Origin: a virus
DNA: 45,336 nt
IMG/VR virus record: IMGVR_UViG_3300012964_000015
Span: 1-45,336 of that record
Reading direction: 5' to 3' (one strand)
The notes under the pieces were generated by a model. It searched no databases and was not told the origin of the DNA. It saw only the letters and a list, made by a program, of their open reading frames with translations. The first letter of the stretch is position 1. Every line of letters starts with the position of its first letter. Of the stretch, positions 1 to 6,093 are shown in pieces. Position numbers and translations under genes: made by a program.

Positions 1-123
1 AGCATACTGAATGCAGAGCCTCTCCGTAATCATGACCGACTCTCCAAATGTAGCCTCGAACAATTCTACTTGTGAAGAGCAAGCTCTCTTATCCCTGAGT
101 GTTTGCAGTGTTAAGATTTTCAT
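1..123 (-). CDS. Small conserved phage protein, 3' end cut off by the window edge
   Basis: Forty-one codons are visible, starting with ATG at 123 and running off the left edge. The ribosome binding site AAAGGA lies six bases before the ATG. The visible residues have the pattern LRDKRACSSQVELF, then FGESVMITE and C, a short Cys/Leu pattern seen in many phage proteins of unknown role. It is the last visible member of the leftward block with the genes at 191-718 and 777-947. No function can be assigned. Confidence 0.6.
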   Translation of the reverse strand, partial: MKILTLQTLRDKRACSSQVELFEATFGESVMITERLCIQYA

Positions 124-190
124 TTTATTTCCTTTATTAGTGTGAAGGCAAAGGACTAACTAATTACTTACCTAATCCTTTGTATTAATA

Positions 191-718
191 CTACAGTGTA
201 ACCATGCCTGTATCGGATGCAATCTTTTCAGTGCTGCCAATTTTCTTGAGCAACTCTTTTACTTGCAATAATACTTCTGGGTGCAAGATAATAACTTCTT
301 TACCTTCTTTACGGCTTTCCTCAGCCGTAATTACACGTTTTACAATTCCGTGTACAAGGGCGAGTACATCGACAGTCATTTTAAGCTGAGGTTGTGCCGT
401 CAATTCCCAGTAAGGCAGAGCTTCTGCCTTATCAATGAATGACTGGGCATTTTCAGGCGTAATATCCAAACGCTTACGAAATACCATCACACCTTTACGC
501 AATCCCAGCTTGCCGAATTTCATGAGCCATGTTGCGACCCGCTGTGCATCATGTTTCTTGCCCATTGCTTCAATAAGACGCTGTGCAAAGCCGTCATTAC
601 CATGTAGATTGGCTTGAGCAATAGCGAAGACACCAGCTTCATGGATTGCTTGTGCCAATGCTTCAGAATTACCTTTGATTGCTTTGATTGTACTATTGAA
701 TTGTTTATCATTAATCAT
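191..718 (-). CDS. Hypothetical phage protein, 175 aa
   Basis: A soluble, mostly helical protein with no signal peptide or membrane segment. A basic central stretch (KFGKLGLRKGVMVFRKR, about residues 67-83) is followed by a helical C-terminal half. AGAGG eight bases before the ATG supports this start. Its codons are clearly richer in G+C than those of most other genes in the window, suggesting high expression or a different history. It is transcribed leftward with the small genes on either side, probably from the promoter at 1524-1552, and so is probably an early gene. I do not recognise the family. Confidence 0.7.
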   Translation of the reverse strand: MINDKQFNSTIKAIKGNSEALAQAIHEAGVFAIAQANLHGNDGFAQRLIEAMGKKHDAQRVATWLMKFGKLGLRKGVMVFRKRLDITPENAQSFIDKAEALPYWELTAQPQLKMTVDVLALVHGIVKRVITAEESRKEGKEVIILHPEVLLQVKELLKKIGSTEKIASDTGMVTL

Positions 719-776
719 TTTATTGCCTCTTTTCTGTTTAGTTAGTTGATTGACTGTTAAAGCGTGACCGTCTTTA

Positions 777-947
777 TCACACTATTGCACGGATAAAAGC
801 TTGCATCATTTGTGATGGTTGTGGCGTACCAATTGCATACCGTACTGTTTTACTGTATTCAATTGGCAAGGGCTGACTGCGATACTGATGAAAGTTAACC
901 CTCTTTGCTACTCTTAGACACATAGCCTTTAATGTTTCTTTTTGCAT
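777..947 (-). CDS. Small basic hypothetical protein, 56 aa
   Basis: Found by reading the minus strand: ATG at 947, TGA at 777-779. It encodes 56 residues with a basic N-terminal half (MCLRVAKRVNFHQYRSQPL) and no membrane segment. An AAGGGA ribosome binding site (953-958) lies five bases before the ATG. Fifty-eight bases separate it from the next leftward gene. The mRNA just upstream can form a hairpin whose loop is complementary to this ribosome binding site, so translation may be controlled by structure. Function unknown. Confidence 0.55.
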   Translation of the reverse strand: MQKETLKAMCLRVAKRVNFHQYRSQPLPIEYSKTVRYAIGTPQPSQMMQAFIRAIV

Positions 948-991
948 ACAATTCCCTTTCTTAAGGTTGCCATTGATTAAGGGACAATGGC
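945..991 (-). promoter_or_regulatory. Possible pseudoknot masking the ribosome binding site of the 56-aa gene
   Basis: On the minus strand GCCATTG (985-991) pairs perfectly with CAATGGC (969-975). The nine-base loop between them contains TCCCTT, the exact complement of the ribosome binding site AAGGGA at 953-958. Stem plus loop-to-SD pairing would form an H-type pseudoknot that hides the start of the 56-aa gene. The pairings are read directly; the regulatory role is inferred. Confidence 0.4.
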
Positions 992-1038
992 TTGCCCAAT
1001 AAGAAACATACTAATTAATAATATGCTTCTCATTCTTC

Positions 1039-1101
1039 CGGCATGTTCTATTGTCATATATCATAGAGTTTTTATCCTCATTAGATATTAGAACATGTCC
1101 G
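1039..1101 (-). ncRNA. Nested hairpin in the leftward leader
   Basis: CGGCATGTTCTA (1039-1050) is the reverse complement of TAGAACATGTCCG (1089-1101) except for one bulged base, giving a 12-bp outer stem. Inside, ATATC (1058-1062) pairs with GATAT (1084-1088), and GAG (1066-1068) with CTC (1077-1079). Three stacked helices in an intergenic region are unlikely to be chance. The same symmetry exists on both strands; the minus strand is preferred because the promoter at 1524-1552 points that way. There is no U-run, so this is not a standard terminator. Confidence 0.4.
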
Positions 1102-1228
1102 TTCATCGCGTGGTTATTATAGACTTGTTAAGTCCTGCCAGTATTCCTGCCTTTTATACCCTAGGTTGTGGCCATATCAATTTACTGCAATTTTCAATTG
1201 ATTAGCTTCGGTTACTTGCATTAGGAGG

Positions 1229-1254
1229 CATAGCAATTAAAGCTATGACCGACC
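1229..1254. repeat. Hairpin followed by GACCGACC, copy 1
   Basis: ATAGC and GCTAT form a five-base stem around a seven-base A-rich loop, followed directly by GACCGACC. A second copy at 1605-1628 has the same architecture, a different but again self-complementary stem, and the same GACCGACC. The stem sequences differ in a compensatory way, which suggests that structure is conserved. Role unknown. Confidence 0.35.
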
Positions 1255-1523
1255 CTTAAATAAGTTAGTGATTACTCACTCCGTTATTCGTGCATTAAAT
1301 GTAACCTTCCCATCACGGGATAAAACATATCGCTTTGTTAATGTGTAGCGTGCACTATTTCATATTACGCCTGCATTATCACATAAAACCGATTCTAATA
1401 CAAGTACATTAATACATCGGGTTGCTATTCGTTCGCCTAAGCTACTCCGTACCCTTGCAATCTAATTTGCCTCTTACGGATAGAACAGTTATTCAATATC
1501 AACCTGAACTAATCAGGTGACGC

Positions 1524-1552
1524 ATTAAACCACAAATAAATAAAACTGTCAA
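1524..1552 (-). promoter_or_regulatory. Sigma-70-like promoter for the leftward block
   Basis: On the minus strand TTGACA (1547-1552) and TTTAAT (1524-1529) are separated by exactly 17 bases. A start near 1517 would give the long leader and then the small genes 777-947, 191-718 and <1-123. The -35 is perfect and the -10 has five of six consensus bases. Confidence 0.65.
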
Positions 1553-1604
1553 ATAATATTTAAACTACTTTGTGGATTGATACATGCAAATAGAATGCAA
1601 CAAC

Positions 1605-1628
1605 CATGCCAGCAAAGCATGACCGACC
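1605..1628. repeat. Hairpin followed by GACCGACC, copy 2
   Basis: CATGC and GCATG form a stem around a seven-base loop and run into GACCGACC, matching the arrangement at 1229-1254. AATAAATAAT follows here and TTAAATAAG there, so some similarity extends downstream. The G+C-rich octamer stands out in this AT-rich background. Confidence 0.35.
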
Positions 1629-1694
1629 AATAAATAATGCTAAGTAATTGATTAATATAGATATAATACATAAAGAACATCAGTAAACAATAAT

Positions 1695-1880
1695 ATAATG
1701 TATTAGTTAATGATTATATAGGTGTTAAATGTGTCGATATAATGACAATTGCTGTCGAGATTATGACAGTATTAGATTAAGTGATTGATTGTAATGGATT
1801 GTATTGTGTCAGATATTCAACATAGTATTTAAGTCATTGAATAATAGGGGAATAATAATGTATTAGTATATGATTATATT
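1695..1880. repeat. 26-bp direct repeat pair, 160 bp apart
   Basis: Positions 1695-1720 and 1855-1880 share ATAATGTATTAGT, then a two-base swap (TA/AT), then ATGATTATAT; only the last base and the swapped pair differ. The copies flank the 21-bp-period repeats at 1732-1768. Confidence 0.55.
1732..1768. repeat. Iteron-like pair TGTCGANATWATGACA, 21-bp period
   Basis: TGTCGATATAATGACA (1732-1747) and TGTCGAGATTATGACA (1753-1768) differ at two bases and are spaced by 21 bp, two helical turns. Each begins with TGTC and ends with GACA, so each is itself an imperfect palindrome, as expected for a dimeric DNA-binding protein. A related sequence, TGTCATTATATTA, lies in the opposite orientation at 1882-1894. 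Candidate origin iterons or operators. Confidence 0.5.
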
Positions 1881-1891
1881 GTGTCATTATA

Positions 1892-1947
1892 TTAGTGTCT
1901 CTTTATTACAACATAATAATTTAATAGTGTCTCATTTATACAACATA
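1892..1947. repeat. 24-bp direct repeat pair, 32-bp period
   Basis: Positions 1892-1915 and 1924-1947 match at 20 of 24 bases. They share TAGTGTCTC and TACAACATA at equivalent places, separated by a short AT-rich stretch. They belong to the repeat-rich divergent region. Confidence 0.5.
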
Positions 1948-2190
1948 TAATTAATTAATCATTTAATAATATTCCCATAATCTAATATTTAATAGGGGTA
2001 TAAGGGGGATTGATTAATTTCTATTATATTGCATTACACCAAAATAAAATCTAATAGAAATTCCCAAATAACGGGATTATATTTAAAATTTTGCTCCCGA
2101 TTAATATAAAACTTTAATAGATCGGTCGCATAATAATTCTCTTAAATAAGACAATATTTGACATTTTATAATATTACGTAGTACTACCAC

Positions 2191-2219
2191 TTGTGAAGTT
2201 AATTAATTTATGCTATAAT
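2191..2219 (+). promoter_or_regulatory. Rightward promoter for the virion block
   Basis: TTGTGA (2191-2196), a 17-base spacer, and TATAAT (2214-2219) preceded by TGC (extended -10). It resembles the element at 10672-10700 far beyond the core hexamers: CACTTGTG before and within the -35, 12 of 17 spacer bases, and ATAT after the -10. It lies at the head of the long rightward gene block. Recognition by host sigma-70 fits; a phage-modified polymerase cannot be excluded. Confidence 0.65.
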
Positions 2220-2359
2220 ATATGTATATTAAGTAATTAATTAGAAAGACTACTTAGAACATACTACTTGATAAGTAAAGAGTACAAAGACTGCCCCAAG
2301 CAGGATTTGTTGTACTAAATAATAAATAGATCTATTACATAATACTAAAGAGGGATACT

Positions 2360-2560
2360 ATGTTCTTCGTTGAAGAACCAATTCTTAGTCTATTACCAGA
2401 ATTGAAATATTGTTCTACCGAACTATTATTGTCTGGTATTAATCATTCTTTGGTCTGTGAAGTAGTCAATACTGTCATGCACTGCTATGCTCAACTGGCT
2501 CACTCTACCTTGACCACTTGTGAAATATTTATTATTTATGGTAGTTATAATTTTATTTAG
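2360..2560 (+). CDS. Small hypothetical protein, 66 aa
   Basis: The first ORF after the rightward promoter, with AGAGGG six bases before the ATG. It encodes 66 residues rich in Leu, Cys and Ile, with hydrophobic segments but no clean transmembrane helix. Its 3' end overlaps a CACTTGTGAA...TATAAT sequence resembling the upstream promoter but with a 22-base spacer. The ribosome binding site is good but no family was recognised, so coding status is likely rather than certain. Confidence 0.4.
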   Translation: MFFVEEPILSLLPELKYCSTELLLSGINHSLVCEVVNTVMHCYAQLAHSTLTTCEIFIIYGSYNFI

Positions 2561-2599
2561 CTCCTCGGAATTATATTCCTTCGGTGCAGAAAGACAATC

Positions 2600-3172
2600 T
2601 TGAAACCTGAGTATGCAGCATGGAGAGCAGTAATGTTAGACTCTCTTAGTAGATTCCGTAGTAAATCCCTTTTCTGGGAATTACGGAACATTGATCGTTC
2701 TGATATTTGGGAACCATTGTTTACTATTAAGGATAAACCTCATACTGTTCCTACATTTGATAAGAAAGGATTAATTACTTATCCTTCTCTTAAACAGATT
2801 TATATGTCTTATGACCATATCCCCGGACATGAGTATGAGTTTGCCATGGATGTCTTTGGTTCTTGGAAACATTGGGATCATCTAGCAACACAATCTTCTC
2901 TTCAAGACATGCTACAAGAGTGGAGAGATGAATTAGCAATTAAGATTAAAGCAGAAGCTATTCGTAATATGATTATGGCTTCCAAGGAAAGTTCTACAGT
3001 TGGAGTTAATGCCTCTCGTTATCTTGCTGATGAAGGGTATATTCCTAAAAAGGTTGGACGTATTACAAAAGAAGAAAAGATTAAACAAGCAAAGATAGCT
3101 GCTGGTGTACGAGATACATTATCAGAAGATATGGAAAGACTAGGAATTTCAGTAATTCAAGGAAATAAATAA
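2600..3172 (+). CDS. Terminase small subunit (probable)
   Basis: 190 residues starting with TTG at 2600; an alternative ATG eleven codons later has GGAG upstream. The layout matches phage small terminases: an N-terminal region, a central segment with the YEFAMDVFGSWKHWDHL pattern (about 79-95) followed by LQEWRDELAIKIKAEAI, then a basic C-terminal part with YLADEGYIPKK and a KEEKIKQAKIAAGV helix. The small subunit recognises the packaging site and loads the large subunit onto DNA. It heads the packaging and virion block, 3 kb before the large subunit. The assignment rests on pattern memory. Confidence 0.6.
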   Translation: MKPEYAAWRAVMLDSLSRFRSKSLFWELRNIDRSDIWEPLFTIKDKPHTVPTFDKKGLITYPSLKQIYMSYDHIPGHEYEFAMDVFGSWKHWDHLATQSSLQDMLQEWRDELAIKIKAEAIRNMIMASKESSTVGVNASRYLADEGYIPKKVGRITKEEKIKQAKIAAGVRDTLSEDMERLGISVIQGNK

Positions 3173-3174
3173 AT

Positions 3175-3636
3175 ATGCCAACACGCTCAGTAAATGACTT
3201 AGATGCAAATCGATATACAGATTATGTAGCAGTAACTAATCCAGCAGTAATGGTAAATGGAGATACAATTTTTACTCTTAATGGTGATGTTCAGATTATG
3301 AATTTATTCTCTGAATGTATTACTGCTAATGATGCAACTGCCTCTACTTTACAATATTCAATTACTCCTACAATAGGTAGTGCTACAACTATCTCAGGGG
3401 CATCTTCTACACTTGCTAGTGCAGTTCCCGGTACATTGGTAGTACTTGATGGCACTGCTCTTGCTACAGCCCCTATAGTGGCTCCTACTGGGGTATCTCT
3501 CAGTACTACTGCTCGTGGTATTCTTGCTATGTCAGGGGTTGTTAAAATTGTTATTGGTACTGGTTCTACTACTGGTACATGGAAACACTATATTAGATAT
3601 AAAGCTCTTGAATCTGGTGCTTATGTTTCTAACTAA
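3175..3636 (+). CDS. Virion-associated beta-rich protein, 153 aa
   Basis: Thr-, Ser- and Ala-rich with short hydrophobic beta-type segments, no charged helices and no signal peptide. It follows the terminase small subunit by two bases. The composition (ATASTLQYSITPTIGSATT) resembles capsid-decorating or fibre-associated phage proteins, and it looks like the 176-aa protein encoded at 12673-13203 in type, though I cannot align them convincingly. A structural role is inferred. Confidence 0.5.
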   Translation: MPTRSVNDLDANRYTDYVAVTNPAVMVNGDTIFTLNGDVQIMNLFSECITANDATASTLQYSITPTIGSATTISGASSTLASAVPGTLVVLDGTALATAPIVAPTGVSLSTTARGILAMSGVVKIVIGTGSTTGTWKHYIRYKALESGAYVSN

Positions 3637-3649
3637 AAGGAATAACTAA

Positions 3650-3922
3650 ATGCCTTTTATGAAAAATGGGAAACGTGATTATCAAAAAGAAAAGCAATGG
3701 GATCATACTCATGATGGTGGAAAGAGACTTAAAGATCGTGCAGAACGGAATAAGGCTCGTCGTGAAGTAGGTCTTAAAGTAGGCGATCCACGACAAGCAG
3801 ACCATAAAAAAGAACTCACTAAAGGGGGTTCCAATGCTAAATCAAATATTCGTATTGTTAGTGCTAAAACTAATTATGCTAAAGAAGTAAAACGTAAACG
3901 TAGTAAGCCCGGAAATAATTGA
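3650..3922 (+). CDS. Small HNH-type protein, 90 aa
   Basis: A highly basic protein with the pattern NKARREVGLKVGD, then DHKKELTKGGSNAKSNIRIVS and a final N. This is the H-N-N core of the small HNH proteins common near packaging genes in podoviruses. In this family DH supplies the general base and a metal ligand, and the later Asn/His complete the beta-beta-alpha metal site. AAGGA precedes the ATG; the stop overlaps the holin start (ATGATG). It could be a packaging-associated nuclease or a small homing nuclease. Confidence 0.65.
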   Translation: MPFMKNGKRDYQKEKQWDHTHDGGKRLKDRAERNKARREVGLKVGDPRQADHKKELTKGGSNAKSNIRIVSAKTNYAKEVKRKRSKPGNN

Positions 3923-4143
3923 TGATAGACCATATTGACATAACAGAAGGACATTTTCATATTAGTTCCTTTATAAAACATCTTGTAGATGGGATTTCAT
4001 ACATTACAGTTCTTGCTACATTAACTGCATGGCTTCCTCCCATTGCTGCTCTTCTTTCTATTATCTGGACTTCATTAAGAATATATGAAATGGTAACAGG
4101 AAAAGAAATTGCAGGTAGGAAAATACCAAGGGAACCAAAATAA
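3919..4143 (+). CDS. Holin-like membrane protein, 74 aa
   Basis: A soluble N-terminal 25 residues are followed by two hydrophobic segments (ISYITVLATLTAWL and IAALLSIIWTSLRIY, about residues 27-58) and a basic tail ending RKIPREPK. Two helices with a short turn and a charged C-terminus are typical of small class II-type holins of T7-like phages. Holins open the inner membrane at a set time so that the endolysin can act. It sits between terminase and tail fibre genes, a common holin location. A second holin of another family is encoded at 27190-27705. Confidence 0.6.
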   Translation: MMIDHIDITEGHFHISSFIKHLVDGISYITVLATLTAWLPPIAALLSIIWTSLRIYEMVTGKEIAGRKIPREPK

Positions 4144-4145
4144 TA

Positions 4146-5237
4146 ATGGCTAAACTAACACTTGCAAATATAACTTCTGGTTATTTAACTACAGTTACTC
4201 AAAATGCTAATAATACTCTTATTAGTAACGCAATAGAAAATACATTATCAAGAGATGGTACTACTCCTAACACTATGGGAGCTAACCTTGATATGAATAA
4301 TAATAAGATTACAAATCTAGCTGCTCCTACAGTAGCTAGTGATGCTGCACGTTTATCTGATGTAACTTCTGCAATAAGTGGGTTGCCTACAGCAGCAATG
4401 GTTCCTAATACCCCAGCAGGAAATATAGTTGCAACTAATGTACAGACAGCACTGAATGAGTTAGACACAGAGAAGGCGCTATTAGCTGGCTCTGCTTCTC
4501 AGACATTCTCAGTTGCACCCGCTACTGCTTTAACAATGGCTCCAGAAGCACTACAAATACAGAATCAATCTCTTACTGCATTTACTACTGCCGGAACCAG
4601 CACAGCTTATACGCTAACGCCTACGCCCGCGATAACAGCTTATGCTGTTGGACAATGTTTTGATGTTACGTTTAATGCAACTTGTGGAGCTTCTCCAACA
4701 CTAGCAATTAGTGGCCTCGCTTCCCCTCTTAATCTTGTTCGCCTTGGGTTTGACGGGACACTGGAAAATATTGGGGCAGGAGAAATTACTTCTGGAATGA
4801 CAAGTAGGTGTCGTGTTATGTCATCAGCACAAATACTTGTAGAGCGTTTAACAAGACCAACAAAAACAGGAACGTGGACTCCTAGTGTTGGGGGCACAGC
4901 GACGTATACTGCCCAGCTTGGCTACTATATTGATTTCGGTGATTACTGTTTGGCGTGGGGAGTTATAGCAATAAATGTTTTGGGGACAGGGTCAACTACT
5001 TTACTAACAGGAATACCATTTGCGCCAGCAGGAGCTGGTGCATCTTATATGGGCGGTTCGTGTTCTTATTGGTCAGGACTTGCGGTAACACCAGTTTGCA
5101 TGATGCCAACAACAGCGGGGGGTGGTTCGACTATACAGTTCAACGGAAACACTGTGGCTAATGCAAATATGACACAAGCGATGGCACTCTTTGGTAATAG
5201 TGCTCGCGTTGACTTCATAATTATGTATAGGAAATAG
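4146..5237 (+). CDS. Tail fibre / receptor-binding protein, 363 aa
   Basis: The N-terminal 90 residues carry the attachment pattern of many phage fibres: ITSGYLTTVTQNANN, then MGANLDMNNNKITNLAAPT and ASDAARLSDV. These repeats usually form the trimeric stalk at the virion end. The C-terminal half is Gly-, Ser- and Thr-rich, as expected of a beta-structured receptor-binding tip. From about 4580 onwards the DNA is richer in G+C than the start of the gene, suggesting that the tip was exchanged by recombination. A putative assembly protein follows by two bases. Confidence 0.75.
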   Translation: MAKLTLANITSGYLTTVTQNANNTLISNAIENTLSRDGTTPNTMGANLDMNNNKITNLAAPTVASDAARLSDVTSAISGLPTAAMVPNTPAGNIVATNVQTALNELDTEKALLAGSASQTFSVAPATALTMAPEALQIQNQSLTAFTTAGTSTAYTLTPTPAITAYAVGQCFDVTFNATCGASPTLAISGLASPLNLVRLGFDGTLENIGAGEITSGMTSRCRVMSSAQILVERLTRPTKTGTWTPSVGGTATYTAQLGYYIDFGDYCLAWGVIAINVLGTGSTTLLTGIPFAPAGAGASYMGGSCSYWSGLAVTPVCMMPTTAGGGSTIQFNGNTVANANMTQAMALFGNSARVDFIIMYRK

Positions 5238-5239
5238 TC

Positions 5240-5593
5240 ATGGAAATTACAGTAAATAGTGTTGGCGCACTTAATGTCGCGGAAGATATAAATGGGTCTG
5301 AGCATAGGCGTTGTCTAGTACCTACAGATAGTCTTGTGGGTGAGCCGCAAGAAGTAATAGATGCTGCTAATGCTGCATGGACTCCAGAAGTGATTGCTGC
5401 TTATAAAGCATTAGTCATATCAAATATACAAGTAAAAACACCATGGCAACTTACTAATGAGGCAAATTCTTTAGTAATGGCTGAATTAGATGCGGCTGAC
5501 TTGAAAATAATAAGAGCGATTACAGAAAATGACAACACAAAAATTAGTGCTCATGTCATATCTCAAGCCCTTCTAAGGTCAAAATTAAAATGA
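5240..5593 (+). CDS. Tail fibre assembly-like protein, 117 aa
   Basis: Starts two bases after the tail fibre gene. The C-terminal half (LDAADLKIIRAI, TENDNTKISAH, QALLRSKLK) matches the charged helical end common in tail fibre assembly proteins and small fibre-tip partners. Together with its position this suggests help with folding or trimerising the fibre. The N-terminal half (MEITVNSVGALNVAED) has no recognisable motif. A 98-base gap without a gene or terminator follows. Confidence 0.5.
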   Translation: MEITVNSVGALNVAEDINGSEHRRCLVPTDSLVGEPQEVIDAANAAWTPEVIAAYKALVISNIQVKTPWQLTNEANSLVMAELDAADLKIIRAITENDNTKISAHVISQALLRSKLK

Positions 5594-5691
5594 TTCCCCG
5601 CTACCTAACCCTATTAACCATTTAAGTATCCACTATTCCTAATTGTTGCTTATTATGTTTGAGTATCAATTCCATTAATTAGAAAGATAAA

Positions 5692-6093
5692 ATGTTACTT
5701 GAATTAAATAGAGATACTTTTACAAATAAAACTACTATTGGTAAATTATATATTGATGGTAGATTTGAATGTGATACTCTTGAAGATTTACTTCGTCCAG
5801 ACGGAATTAAAGTCTTTGGAGAAACTGCAATTCCAAAAGGGATGTACCATTTAACTATTGATTATAGTCCCCATTTTAAAAGGGAAATGGTTCATGTATT
5901 AGATGTACCCGGATTTGTAGGAATTCGTATACATACAGGAAATAAAGCAGAAGATACTGAAGGATGTATTTTACTAGGTACAAGAAAAGGAAAGGACTGG
6001 ATTACCGAATCTGTAAAAGCATATCTTAAATTCTTCCCAAAAATTAATAGTGCTTATGAAGCAGAAGAAGAAATAATCCTTAAAATAACTTGA
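5692..6093 (+). CDS. DUF5675-type protein, possible cell wall enzyme, 133 aa
   Basis: The motifs GVIRIH-like GIRIHTGNKAEDTEGCILLG (about residues 83-102) and the N-terminal LYIDGRFECDTLED identify the DUF5675 family as I remember it. The His...Thr-Glu-Gly-Cys arrangement resembles the His/Cys active site of L,D-transpeptidases, so a role in peptidoglycan cutting has been suggested by context. It sits in the holin-fibre-terminase region, a good place for a lysis gene. No signal peptide is present. The reaction is not established; the separate lysozyme at 34924-35271 is the clearer endolysin. Confidence 0.5.
   Translation: MLLELNRDTFTNKTTIGKLYIDGRFECDTLEDLLRPDGIKVFGETAIPKGMYHLTIDYSPHFKREMVHVLDVPGFVGIRIHTGNKAEDTEGCILLGTRKGKDWITESVKAYLKFFPKINSAYEAEEEIILKIT

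Larger units (their letters stand above)
948..1520 (-). other. Leader of about 570 nt without a substantial ORF, probably structured
   Basis: Transcription from the promoter at 1524-1552 would produce about 570 nt before the first recognisable gene (ATG at 947). The longest minus-strand ORF inside is about 31 codons. The rest is a series of very short start-stop frames. G+C is higher than in the AT-rich spacer to its right. A six-base hairpin (ACCTGA/TCAGGT, 1502-1518) lies at the expected RNA 5' end, a nested hairpin at 1039-1101, and a possible pseudoknot at the distal end. A non-coding RNA or regulatory leader is plausible; no known riboswitch family was recognised. Confidence 0.4.
1553..2190. 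other. AT-rich divergent intergenic region with direct repeats; candidate origin or operator region
   Basis: There is no plausible gene on either strand between the leftward promoter and the rightward promoter. The stretch is very AT-rich and contains three sets of paired direct repeats (1695-1720 with 1855-1880; 1732-1747 with 1753-1768; 1892-1915 with 1924-1947). Such a layout suits a replication origin or a binding region for a regulator of the divergent promoters. No known origin-binding box was recognised; the role is inferred. Confidence 0.4.

Noticed and set aside
2158-2187. TTGACA promoter just upstream of 2191
   Set aside because: A perfect -35 exists at 2158-2163 but no acceptable -10 lies 16-18 bases downstream; the nearby TATAAT is only three bases away.
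2515-2551. Third copy of the late-type promoter before the terminase gene
   Set aside because: CACTTGTGAA and TATAAT are present but 22 bases apart, too far for a normal sigma-70 promoter. Kept only as a remark in the promoter finding.
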